A DNA stretch of 64,000 bases from Zygnema cylindricum (GCA_037447655.1 JBBHKE010001244.1:1-64000), one strand, 5' to 3'; positions 45,437-55,789 are shown, counted from the first letter of the stretch. A program made the numbers and translations. Notes: generated from the sequence alone by a model not told the origin.

Positions 45437-46602
45437 CATTTGTAACAGCCTCCTCCTCCCACTCGCTCTCTCTCCCTCCGTCCCATGTCCCGTAACTTGT
45501 TCCGTAATTTGTCCGTCGATTCCTATCTTCTGTTTCCATTCGACAAACTGATCCCACTTCTCCTTCTCCTCCACCGTCAAAGTTTTATTTTTCGCGTCTA
45601 TCTCTCTCCTCCACCTCTCCCAGCTCTCCTTGTGAGATATTTCTTGCGGAGAAAATTCTCTCGTCTTCGGTTTTGGAATCTCGGGAAGCTTCTCCGGTTC
45701 GACAAGTGGCGCTTTCTGAGTCTCTCCCTCTCCCCCAGGAGTTGAAGTAGTCGTAGTGGGAGTGGTGGAAGTAGTAGTGGGTGTGGTAATAGTGGGAGTG
45801 GTAAGAGTGGGAGAGGGAGAGGTAGAAGTGGTAGTGGTAGTGGTAGTGGTAGGAGTGGGAGTGGTAAGAGAGGGAGAGGGAGAGGTAGAGGTGGTAGTGG
45901 TAGGAGAGGTAGGATTGGCGGTATTTTCCACAGGAGTGCCACCTGTCGTAGTTTCGGAAATCGTAGGAGGGACAGGAGAGGGAGAGAGGGAGAGAGAGGG
46001 AGTTTGTGAGTCAATGGGAAGGGGAGAGGGAGGGGGAGAGGGAGTTTCGAGGGTCGTTTTGGTTTCATGTCCTTTTGCGGAACAAAGAGTTTCTGTGCAG
46101 TCCGGATCCGTTCCGTTCCCTGCAACGGAATTAACCGAATCAACGGAATTAACCGAATTAACGGAATTAAAAGAATCTACGGAATTAACGAAATTAACAG
46201 AATCTACAGAATTAACGGAATTACCTGCAATTCCGTTTGCTGTCAAATTGGCTTCAATCTTAGGAGGCAAATCGGTGAGAAGGTGAGGTAAGGAGGGATC
46301 AACTTTGGGGTCTGGTTCCTTCTCGAGTTTCTCCGACCTTTTCGATTCTCCTTCTCCTTCTCCTCCTCCCTTTTTTTCGTGCGTTTCCGGTTTTTTTTTG
46401 TGATGTTCGTCCGGTTTTTTCTCGTGATGCTCTTTTTTCTCGTGATGCTCTTTTTTCTCGTGATGCTCTTTTTTCTCATGATGTTCCTTTTCCTTTTTGT
46501 CTTTCTTATGATCATCTATTTTTTTCTCGTCCTTTTTTTCCTCCATTTTTTCCGGAAGGTTTAGATGGTCTGTGACGTTCAGGTCTCCAAGAGACACTTT
46601 AT
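45437..46602 (-). CDS. DEX1: DEX1 large exon, variable low-complexity domain
   Basis: Acceptor tttttcag, donor CAAATG|gtaggg; 1166 bp, phase 1 in, phase 0 out. It begins DKVSLGDLNVTDHLNLPEKM, then a charged block with four EHHEKK-type repeats, a run of NSVDSVN-type repeats, a Thr/Ser/Pro-rich region (TSPTTTTSTSPSPS..), a conserved-looking helix ESWERWRREIDAKNKTLTVE and SGRRRLLQM at the end. Plant DEX1 has a poorly conserved, Asn/Thr-rich loop here that ends SGRRLLEE, so the identity rests on position and that ending. It is several times longer than in Arabidopsis. The loop lies on the lumenal/apoplastic side, inserted between FG-GAP repeats. Confidence 0.83.
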
Positions 46603-46944
46603 CTGAAAAAAAAAAAAAAAAGATTAAAAAATTTGAAAAAAAAAGGCAAAAAAAAAAAAAAATGTTATAAAAAATGGTGTTAAACTCTAAAAACTGGTAA
46701 AAAGACCACCAGAAAACCCTAGAAAAACCTGGAGACCCCTAAAATACCACAAAAAAAAACCATTGGGACCACCCAGAGGCAACTTCTTTGCGAAAAAAAA
46801 CCATTCTTAAGTTTATGAAAACAAACAAAAAAAATAGGAAAATGAAAATTTTTTATTCCACTCATCTTTGCCTCCTGCAAGTCCAATTCCTCAAAAAACC
46901 CTAAAACCCTAAAAACCCTGAAACCTAAAAAAAACCCTAAAAGC

Positions 46945-47008
46945 ATACAAACCTCCCTCGTTCACCAATTTAGTGTCTATGTCAGAATGCTTGTGTCCAC
47001 ATGGTCTC
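46945..47008 (-). pseudogene. DEX1 mini-exon copy 4, decayed
   Basis: 'gagaccatgtggacacaagcattctgacatagac...' followed by GGAG|gtttgt is a copy of the end of the exon at 47350 with one base lost (GTGGACACAAG for GTGGACCACCAAC). That puts a stop in frame. Confidence 0.6.
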
Positions 47009-47079
47009 AAATAACAAATACCCAAACAAAAAAAACAAAAAAAAAAAACTAAAACTAAGTAAAACAAACTTACCTACCT

Positions 47080-47130
47080 TGTCGACCAATTTTCGCATCT
47101 ACATCCAAATGTTTGTGGTTCTCGTGTTTC
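47080..47130 (-). pseudogene. DEX1 mini-exon copy 3
   Basis: The minus strand reads HENHKHLDVDAKIGRQ then G|gtaggtaag, a recognisable but altered copy of HVDHQHPDIDAKLVDDD with its donor kept. Confidence 0.55.
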
Positions 47131-47207
47131 CAAGAAAAAAAAAACTCCCTCCAACTAAAAAAAGAAAAAAAAAACTAAAACTAAAAACTAAGAAAAAGGA
47201 ACAATTA

Positions 47208-47266
47208 CCATCATCGTCCACCAATTTCACGTCAATATCCGGATGTTTGTGGTTCACATGGTCTCC
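47208..47266 (-). CDS. DEX1: DEX1 mini-exon copy 2, possibly spliced
   Basis: After an AG (ttggag) the minus strand reads ACCATGTGAACCAC.. to GATGATG|gtaattg, that is DHVNHKHPDIDVKLVDDD in frame. Both ends are phase 1, so inclusion or skipping keeps the reading frame between 47350 and 46602. It looks like a tandem copy of the end of the exon at 47350-47486. Whether it is used is unknown. Confidence 0.5.
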
Positions 47267-47349
47267 AACAAAAAAAAAAACTCCCACAAAAAACAAAACA
47301 AACAAAAAAAACTGAAACTTAAAAAAAACTAAGAAAAAGAAATAATTAC

Positions 47350-47486
47350 CATCATCATCGACCAATTTCGCGTCTATATCCGGATGTTGGTGGTCCACAT
47401 GGTCGTTGGCGAGCCCAGCGAACCAATCCTTCTTCAGTCTTAACCGAGGCACCACCATTTTTTCCGCGAGTATTTCTCCCGTATGC
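47350..47486 (-). CDS. DEX1: DEX1 exon (end of second FG-GAP repeat)
   Basis: Acceptor acatag, donor GATGATG|gtaatt; 137 bp, phase 2 in, phase 1 out. Reads SHTGEILAEKMVVPRLRLKK, DWFAGLANDHVDHQHPDIDA and KLVDDD. It matches the plant sequence with a W..GL..DPVDRSHPDVHDD motif. Confidence 0.9.
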
Positions 47487-48440
47487 CTATGTTCAATAAA
47501 AATTCAGATCTAGAGTTTAATAAAACGGACAGTGTAAGATCAACGGTTTAAAGATCAATGGTTTAAGATCAACGATTTAGGATAAACGGTTTCAAATCAG
47601 CTGTTTAAGATCAACGGTTTGCTATCAACGGTTTCTAAGATCAATTTGAGATTCACGGTTGAGATCCGCCGGTTTTAACGCAACGGTTCAATGGTTCTAA
47701 AGCCCTAATTATTACCATCTCTACCATTATTTCGAGAATATTTCTTCCGTGTGACTATGTTCAAGAAAGATTAAGATCGAGGGTTTCTATTGGTCGGGTT
47801 AAGATCAGCGGTGGAAGATCCACGGCTTTATAATTAAAGATTCAACAATTCCGGAGCTTTTAAGAATATTAAAATATGTTAAATAAGAATAGTTTTTCAT
47901 AACGACACTAAGAATATTTTTCCAGTTTGCCTATTTTCAATACAAACTTAGATGAAGGATTCAAAATGGATGGTTTAAGATCAACTTTTTGAGATGCACG
48001 GTTTTGAATCAATGGTTCAAATGTTCCGGACCGTTAATCGCGACAGTACAGCTTTTCAAAGAATATTTTTTCTCGTTTGCCTATATTTTATAAATTCAAA
48101 TAAAGCATTTGGTTTCATATCGACGGTTTTCGAATCAAAGGTCTAAGATTAACAGTTGGGGATCTAAGATTTGGGATCAACGGTTTGAGATCGAAGGTTT
48201 GTATTTGACAATTTGCTTTGCAACTACCATCTTTTTCTGCAAAAAGATATACTTTTTTTGTTTACCTATATTCAACAAATTACTATTGAGTTGAAATGGA
48301 CAACTTGAGATGGAGGTTTTGGATTCAGGGTTTGGGATCAATGATTTTTTAATCTATGGTTTTAGATTAGTAAATTTTAAAGATTAAGGTCAACCTTTAA
48401 GATCAACTGTTTTAATTGGGTTTTTTAAGGTTTTATAGGG
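47487..48440 (-). repeat. intron with decayed exon-start copies and 'agatcaacggttta' repeats
   Basis: The acceptor side of the exon at 47486 ('accat.tttt.cgagtatttctcccgt.tgcctatgttcaa') recurs at about 47716-47765, 47900-47945, 48058-48095 and 48227-48285. Between copies is a degenerate 14-15-bp repeat based on agatcaacggttta. Confidence 0.75.
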
Positions 48441-48809
48441 TTTAAATGTGGGTTTGAGTTTTGGGTTTGTTTTTTAGACTTACATGTTAATGTTTTCAAC
48501 AAGTTGATGAAAACTTCTAACATTCAAAAAGTTTTAGAAATTGTTTTGAGGTTATTTACAGGTTTAAAAGGAGAAACTGTTGATTATTACAATAACAATG
48601 ACCAGCTTTAAAATAAAATTTCACAAAATTTTCAGGCAATTCAAGTTTACTTCGAGAGTTTACTGATTCTTATGTCATATTTTTCGACGATTTTCTCGAC
48701 TCTTTTCCTATATTTTGCATGCATTTCGAGTTTCCAAATTATTTTTTTTGGATTTATTCGGGAATTTCGGGCCTTCATGACAGCAAAAAAAAACAAAAGT
48801 CAAACGTAC

Positions 48810-48927
48810 GAAAAGGCGAGAATTTCTCCGTTATAACTCGCGAGAAGAATTTCGTTTAAACCGTTTTTGTCGATATCGTATACAATGGGACTCGTATGAG
48901 TACTCGATTTGTGGTAAGCCGGCCAAC
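48810..48927 (-). CDS. DEX1: DEX1 exon (FG-GAP repeat)
   Basis: Acceptor tttgaaacag (caaacag on the minus strand), donor TTTTC|gtacgt; 118 bp, phase 1 in, phase 2 out. Reads GWPAYHKSSTHTSPIVYDID, KNGLNEILLASYNGEILAF. DIDKNGLNE is a calcium loop. Both phases fit the neighbours. Confidence 0.93.
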
Positions 48928-49728
48928 CTGTTTGAAAAATAATTAAACAAATAAGTAATTAATGAAGTAATAAGAATAACAATAATACCAATAATAACAA
49001 TAACAACAATAATAATAATGATAATAATGATATCAATAATAAATAATTAATAATAAAGAACAATTAATAATTAATAGTCAATTAATCACCAAATAAAGAA
49101 TTGTAATTTAATAATTACCAAGAATAAAAAAGCACATTTCAACACTATTTATGGTGAATGTTTAAGTAAACAACTACCTGTTGAAGTAAATAAATACACA
49201 AGTAAATAATATAGAAATAATAATAATTAAAAACAAAGAACAATTAATAACTAACTACTTAATAACTCTGAAGAGTAAAAGAGCACATTTCAACACTAAT
49301 TATGGTGGGTGGCGCAACTCCTATTAACAGATAAATGATTTGTTCATAGACTGTTGAGAGAGAGAGAGAGGTTGAGGGAAGAAGAGAGATTTGGGGGGGG
49401 GAAGAGAGAGGAAAAGTAGGGGGAGGGGGAGATGGAGAGAACGAGGAAAAGAGGGGAGGGATATGGGGGGAGAGGGAAGAAGAGAGAGGAGAGAGGGGGA
49501 GAGATAAAGGGAGAGAGGAGAGAGAGAGGGAGGGGGAGAAATAGAGAGAGAGAGAGAGGGAGGGGGAGAAATAGAGAGAGAGAGAGAGAGAGAGGGAAAG
49601 GAAGAGACAGCAAGACGAACGACAAGAGAGAACGTGAGAGGGAGGGCGAGAGGGAAAGAAAGAGCGCGCGTGAGAGAGAGAGAGGGCGAAGGGAGGGTGG
49701 AGGGGATAGAGAGAGGAGAGGCAGTTAC
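48928..49728. other. DEX1 intron with AAT/AATAAT and GA repeats
   Basis: 49360-49715 is GA-rich (pyrimidine in the transcript). 48950-49260 is (AAT)n-like, with a duplicated 'agaataaaaaagcacatttcaacacta' near 49120 and 49270. Confidence 0.7.
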
Positions 49729-49811
49729 CAGGAAGTTTCTCTCCATCCGCCCCCTCCAAGACCTCCAAATAGTGGACAAAGGACGGCACCACTACCTCAT
49801 TTTTTCCATCT
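49729..49811 (-). CDS. DEX1: DEX1 exon (first FG-GAP repeat)
   Basis: Acceptor gggcag, donor CCTG|gtaact; 83 bp, phase 2 in, phase 1 out. Reads (G)[20 protein letters not shown] then ADGEKLPG. Nearly identical to the plant family at this point. It completes the DINGDGKNE loop begun in the exon at 50672. Confidence 0.95.
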
Positions 49812-49859
49812 CTGCCCACAAAAAAACAAAAAAAAGATCAATTATCGTATTTTAATTTC

Positions 49860-50660
49860 ATTTCGTAGGTTGCTACCGTACTCAGAGAGAGAGAGGGAGA
49901 GAGAAAGGAGAGGAGAGTGAGCGGAGGGAGAGAGGGGAGAGGGAGAGGGAGAGGAGAGAGGAGAGAGAGAGAGGGAGATGTCGTCTTTTCATATCGTATA
50001 CTAATGCAGAATTCTAAAGTCCTCATTAGCATATTTTATTTGGATATCGTCTTTTAATATTATACATAAATACTGTAATTTAAAATTGTAGTTTATAATT
50101 TCATGGAATTGGTGGAAACGGATTAGTGTGGATGAGGGGCGTTAGGGGAAAGGGGGGTGGAAGGGGGAGGGGGCGGGAAGGGGGAGGGGGGGGAGGGGGG
50201 GGGGGAGGAGGAGGGGGGGGGGGGGGAGGGGGGGAGGGGGAGGGAGGAGTCAGGGGTAGGGAGGAGAGGGAGCCAGGGGTAGGGAGGAGAGGAAGGAAAG
50301 TGAGAGGGAGGGTGGCAGGGAAATGTTATTTGTGGGTAAGTAGGTTATTGCCATATAATACTCGATTAAAACTGTAATTCAGGTATATATTAGAGGGAGA
50401 AAGAGAGAGGGAGGCAGAGAGAGGCAAACCCATAGACAGAGTCAGAGCCTGAGAGCGAGTGACAGAGAGACAGGGAGAGAGAGCGCGAGAGAGAGAGAGA
50501 GAAATGGTATCAGTGAGAATCACAGGGAGAGAGAGATACCGACGAACAAGGAAAGAGATAGACAGAGAGACGGCGAGAGAAAGAGACAGACAAAGACATA
50601 TACAGACAGAGAGAAAGAGAGGAGAGAGAGACAAAAAGAGATAGAGAGAGAGGTGAGGTT
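49860..50660. repeat. GA-rich tracts in a DEX1 intron
   Basis: Plus-strand GAGAGG tracts at 49880-49980, a G-rich run at 50130-50300, and GAGA at 50390-50660, all pyrimidine in the transcript. Confidence 0.88.
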
Positions 50661-50671
50661 TTCTCTCGTAC

Positions 50672-50782
50672 CCGTTAATATCGGCGATGAGGGGGGTGGA
50701 GTAGATAGAGGAGGAGACCTCTGTTTGCCATCGGAGCTGAAGGTGGGAAGGACACTGAGACTCCTGCTTCGACTCCTCGTCC
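50672..50782 (-). CDS. DEX1: DEX1 exon, first recognised
   Basis: Donor AACGG|gtacga. Reads [37 protein letters not shown]. The plant family has [23 protein letters not shown] after a short acidic stretch. Two acceptors are possible: ctctcag before 50782 (keeps the acidic DEE start; preferred) or ctcag before 50754. The signal-peptide exon upstream was not found between 50.8 and 52.6 kb. Confidence 0.9.
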
Positions 50783-51065
50783 CTGAGAGTGACACGTGGC
50801 AAAATTTGGACCACACAAAATCAGCAAAGAAAAGAGAGAGAGAAAAAGAGAGAGAGGGAGAGAGAGAGAGAATTGTGGCGCCTGCTTTGTCTCTTTGTCT
50901 CTGAGCATGACAAGTGGCGAAATTTGGACCACACAAAATGAGCAAAGAAAAGAGAGATAGAGAGAGAGAGGTAGAGAGAGAGAGAATTATGACTCTGCTT
51001 AGCCTCCCTGTCTCGGAAAGTGACACGTGGCAGGATGTGAGCCACAGAAAATTAGTAAAAAAGCA
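50783..51065 (-). repeat. tandem copies of the DEX1 exon edge at 50782
   Basis: 'gtgacacgtggcaaaatttggaccacacaaaat.agcaaagaaaagagag' and the adjoining exon start recur at about 50880-50960 and 50990-51060, period about 115 bp, with GA tracts between. Confidence 0.75.
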
Positions 51066-52620
51066 GAAAAAAAAAACCAATTAAAGCCAGCCAAAAAAAA
51101 AAAAAAGTCACAAGCAAACACAAGAAAACCCAGAAAAAAAAAAAACCAGAACTGAGACAGAGATTAGTATAAATTTTATTTTTATTTTTTTTGAGATATA
51201 TATATTTTTTTTACTTTTAATTTTCAGTGGTTTAATTTTTTATTTGTTTTTTTGTTTTTTTTTTTAGCATTTTTTTTATATTTTGGTGGTTGAAAAGCTT
51301 TTAGTGGGAAAAAAAAAACGTGGTAAGCATATATATATATTTTTTTAACATGGGTTTTTTAGGTTTAATTAAATACATAATGAAATACATTTTTAGAAGT
51401 GAAGAAAAAAAAAGTAACAAGATAGGGTTGTTAAAATTATATTTCATTTTATTTATTTTTTTAGGTTTTGTTTCTTGTCTACTTTCAATTGGCGTACTTA
51501 ACACTTTATTTGAGTTCTTTGATATTTTATTTTATTTTAATTAAGAGATTTGAGAGCTGAAAATAATAATAATAGGGAAAAAAAAAAAAGGAAAGAGTCC
51601 TTAAAAAAACTTAAGGTCATTTTTAGGGTTTTTTTCAAGTTTTTTAGGATTCTTTGAGATTTTTTTTGGGGCTCCCTTTTTTCAGGGTTCTTTATTAATT
51701 TGTCTTTATCCATTAAAGGGTTTAAATAAAATAAAAATAAAAACACAAAAAAGTAGCTCCCATTGTGTGGGTTTTTTTTTTTTTTATGTAATAAGTAGAT
51801 CTAATTCAATTTAATATGCAAAAATATAATACAATTTAATCTGACACTTTTTTTCTTGTTCCCTAATATCCTAAATGGGTGTAAAAAATATAACAAAAAT
51901 AAAAGTTTCCTTCCTCTCCCTTCCTCCTCTCTTCTCCCTCCCCCCCTCAAAAAAACCCCTTAAAACTTAAAAAAAACCCAAAAATCAGAAAAAGACAAAC
52001 TGTCCGTACAATGGCGGAAGCCCCTCCGTGTCCGATCCCGCCTCCCTCTTCAGAAACTTTTCTTATTCTCCCTCTCCTCTCCCCCATCGGATCCGACATG
52101 CTACCCCCATTCTCCCCCCACACCGCCAGCAGCGCCAAACCAGTACGGACTCAGACTGTCCGTAGTTTGTACCGCACATCTGGCAACGAATATGCGGATC
52201 AGTACCGCGGAGGAGCCCAGACGCAGGAGTGGACCGTGCGTATGGGGAGTCGGCGGAAAGGAGCGATGGGAAAGAGGATGGAGGGAGGAGGGAGGAGGGG
52301 GAGGTGGAGGGGAGGAGGAGGGAGGGAAAAGAGGGAGGATGAGGACGAGGAGGAAAGAGGAGGAGAGTTGAGAGGAAGGGAAAGAGGAGAGGAAAGAGGG
52401 TGAGGAGGGAGGAAGCGAAGGAGGAGAAAGGAGGGGAGGAACGAGAGGAGAGGGAGAAATCGGACAAAGGAAGGTCTGAAGAGCGAGGAAAAGGGGAGAC
52501 AGGAAGGATGGAGAATAGCTCGGAGGAAGGAGAGAGAGGCTGAGAGAAGCACGGAGGGAGGAACACATGCTACATGGTCAGACAGAATGGGAATGCAGCC
52601 AAACATTACTTCCTATGTCC
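51066..52620. other. AT-rich, then GA/GC-rich DNA upstream of DEX1
   Basis: 51066-51900 is A/T homopolymer-rich; 52230-52560 is GGAGGA-rich. A GC-richer patch at 52000-52230 could be a promoter or first exon, but I cannot show either. Confidence 0.4.
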
Positions 52621-52683
52621 TCGGTCATACCAATTACGCCATACATTACATTACAGTACTGTACTGTAATGTACTGTACAGTA

Positions 52684-52901
52684 CACCGTGTATCGCTATT
52701 AGGGTTAATATTTTTTTCGCCACATAAAACATATTTTCTCCGTACATACTTGTCGGATAGCGGATCTGACGGTTGCAATTGAAAGTTAAGATTCTAACCT
52801 TCCGATTGGCGGTTTCAATGTGTCAATCCGACAAGTGTGTACGGAGAAAATATGTTTTAAGTGGCGAAAAAAAACATTAACACGAATAGCGATACGCGGT
52901 G
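52684..52901. mobile_element. TA-flanked MITE (218 bp)
   Basis: Termini CACCGTGTATCGCTATTAG and inverted AATAGCGATACGCGGTG, TA on both sides. Internal inverted blocks acttgtcggat / atccgacaagt. A Tc1/mariner-type duplication. Non-coding. Confidence 0.88.
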
Positions 52902-53116
52902 TATTGTACTGTAGTGTTCAACTGTCCGGCGTCGAACTGAGTCGTACGGTAGTACGGTCAAGTACATTTTTTCTCCGTTATCAGCAGAACTTCTATGTAT
53001 GTCCGTTAGATCGTCGGATTCGATGACGTACCGTAAAGTACAGTATGGTACAGTAATGTAACGTACAGTAATATAATGTACATTAGAGTACAGTACAGTA
53101 ACAGTACAGTACAGTA

Positions 53117-53331
53117 CACCGTGTATCGCTATTAGTGTTAATGTATTTTTCGCCACTTAAAGCATCTTTTCTTCGTACACACTTGTACGATTTTCAATTT
53201 GAGACCGCCAATCGGAAGCTGAGAATCTTATCTTTCACTCGCAACCGTCGGATCCACAATCCGACAAACGTGTACGGATAAATTATGTTTTAAGTGACGA
53301 AAAAAATATTAACACATAGCGATTCACGGTG
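53117..53331. mobile_element. TA-flanked MITE (215 bp)
   Basis: Same family: CACCGTGTATCGCTATTAG ... TAGCGATTCACGGTG, flanked by TA, with the same internal inverted blocks. Sits in a TACAG/CAGTA simple repeat. Confidence 0.88.
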
Positions 53332-53469
53332 TACTGTAATGTATTTTACTGTACTGTACTGTACCGTACTAAATCGAAAATTCGAAACGGAGGTTTCATC
53401 TCTTAACGCGCTTCCATGGGCGGGCGTATTATTGTTCCTTCAGTTTTTTACGACGGCATTTTGTCGTTA

Positions 53470-53666
53470 CACCGCCAATCGCTATTAGAGTCAAGGATTA
53501 AATAGCGTCAAAAAAAAAATAGCGTTATTGATTCTAATTTAGTACCTGAGACGTGGCAGATTATGGTCCACGTACTTAAATAGCGTTATTAATTGTATTT
53601 CAGGTTTTTTTTTTTCAAAAAAGGGCACCGAATTGGCGTTATATACTCTAATAGCGATCCACGGTG
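53470..53666. mobile_element. TA-flanked MITE (197 bp), diverged subfamily
   Basis: CACCGCCAATCGCTATTAG ... CTAATAGCGATCCACGGTG with TA flanks. The interior has repeated 'aaatagcgttattgatt' instead of the blocks of the other two. Confidence 0.82.
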
Positions 53667-54696
53667 TACTGTACTGTACCGTAGATTGCCCGCGGCTGTG
53701 ACAAATCTTGAGCTGTCTGTGGAGCCGTCTGTTTTTTCACAAATTTTGAACTATAATTATTTATGTGATATTTTGAATCGCACGGTTTTTCACCGCGTGC
53801 GTTTTAATACTTTTACCGCAACAGGGTTTCTTTGACCCGATGGTTCCTAGCCCTGTGAGTTCCCCAGCTGTCGTGTCACTTCCTCGAACATGACGACATC
53901 TTTCGGGATTCTGGGATATTCGTCGTACTTTGTACGCTCCGTTGCGGGGCCTCCCTGTCGCCACGTCGACCGGAAAGCGCTGCGAGGAGCGATGCACGCG
54001 TCGGTACGGCGACAGACAGCCGTAGCAAACAGCACAAAATCGAAAAACGGTTTTTGTCAATCATAACCTAATGTATGATATAGCTGGCCTCCATTTAGTG
54101 TGAGTTGAAAGATACAGCTGCTATTTTATTTTGCCTTTCCTGCCTGCAACAGAATTGCATGCAACAGAAATATAAAGGCCTACGTGGATGTCTTACGCGC
54201 CATTCGTACTATACAGAAACTCAGAAAGTACAATCGACAAACGGTGCACCACCGGAAGTGACAGGACGCGCCGGAAAGCTCCGATGGCCGGCCTTATCCG
54301 AAGGGAAATGCGAATGCACGGATTTCGGTGATATGTCACCCGGGTACAATAGCGACGAGAATACTGACGTGGCACACTACAATTCAAACCACGGGAAGGA
54401 CACGTGTCGAGGTTATATCATGAGGTTACTCCTGTTTACTCGTCGCTGATTCGCTATGTCCTGTTTGACAAATGATGCCGCCGGTTTGTCTCTCTGCGTT
54501 TTTGCATGTCGGTACGGATCCCTAATAATGGCGGCTTGCGTCTGTCGGTGCGAAAAAAACCGCATCTAGCTGTCTCCAAACGAAGATTCACTTGAGATTC
54601 ACGTGAAAAGTAGCTCCGCCGTAAAATATGTTCGAAGGAAACCGTTAACCGTAAAAAGGACGTATTTATAAAGAGGAGTAAAGTTAATACAAAGAT
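53667..54696. other. no gene seen
   Basis: GC-richer unique sequence with short open frames up to about 115 codons that show no domain I know. Confidence 0.4.
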
Positions 54697-54699
54697 TTA

Positions 54700-55431
54700 G
54701 GGTGGCGTTCCATCAGACGAAAAGTGAGGTTCTTCACAGAAATCGGGGCCTCTCCGTACCACGCCGTACCTGCTATTTCGTTTTTATACACGAACAACAT
54801 TACAGAGGATCTTGCCAATATTCTCCAAAGGTCTGGGAGTATATAATGACCGTTGGATATGTTTTCGCGAAGCATTCACTTCCAAAGTGTCTGTAAATGG
54901 TGATGTACCTCGAGGAGGTACATCACCATTTACAGAAATAATTGAGCCGCAACACCTTGGATAATGAATGTACGTGTCAAGACAGCAACCAAAATCGAAA
55001 TATTTCGCACATGATATATGCATTCAGAAATTTAACGGCAGTCACGAAAGTGATCTCGTAACGAACTTTCGTTGCATTTTTTTTGTTACCGGCCTTTTTT
55101 CACACTATTTGTGGAAGCGCTCATTCGTCACGCGAAAAAGCCGAAACCCTAAAAATAATGAGCTGGCGTCTGACAAGCATTTGCAAAAAGTACAAAATTT
55201 GTGTGGTACGATACCCTGGTCCACACGTACATGGTATGCAAATGTCAATTTCGAGTTGAAGTTGGTCGGTGTAAAAAATACTTGACGATTTTCAAATACG
55301 ATCTTATGTTACGTAGAACCACTCTTACTTGTACACGTGGATTACAGACTGCGCGATAGTACACTGATCAAAATGTAGCACTCTGTAATGTTGACCGTAC
55401 GTTTACAGAATTTCCTGATGGAACGCCACCC
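54700..55431. mobile_element. PIF/Harbinger-like non-autonomous element
   Basis: Termini GGGTGGCGTTCCATCAG and its exact inverse CTGATGGAACGCCACCC, flanked by TTA (54697-54699, 55432-55434). The 3-bp TTA duplication and GGG start fit PIF/Harbinger. 732 bp, no transposase. Confidence 0.8.
54891..54935. repeat. perfect 21-bp inverted repeat with a 3-nt loop
   Basis: ctgtaaatggtgatgtacctc, then gag, then its exact reverse complement. It lies inside the PIF-like element. Confidence 0.9.
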
Positions 55432-55789
55432 TTAGCGTTAATAGTGGAAGTACACTGTGATTGAAATAGTGTGGCGTACGGTCAGGATATTTTCGTACGA
55501 AATGGTACATTTTGAATTACAAAGGCATAAAAAGACACTTAACATTATTGCGCACACATGTGAATGTGCACTGGAAGAAAGAGACGCAAACTCGTCGAAA
55601 AAAAACACGTTCTCATATGTTCGTCCGTCGACTGTGTGAACAACGCGACGGCGTACGAATTGTCAGAATTTATACGGATACACATATTAATGTAGACATT
55701 TTAAGGGCGGGTATTTATTATTCTGGACAACCCAAATTACAGTTAGTGATTAATTAGTATATATATATTTTTTCAAAAAAATAAAATTC

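Noticed and set aside
45598-46291. Overlapping long frames antisense or shifted to the DEX1 large exon
   Set aside because: They are shadows of the low-complexity coding sequence; only the minus-strand frame joins splice sites in correct phase.
51947-52403. First exon of DEX1 or an unrelated short gene
   Set aside because: Short frames on both strands in a GC-rich patch; no signal peptide joined to a usable donor could be shown.
53761-54449. Short open frames of up to 114 codons
   Set aside because: No recognisable domain, competing frames on both strands, and transposon-rich surroundings.
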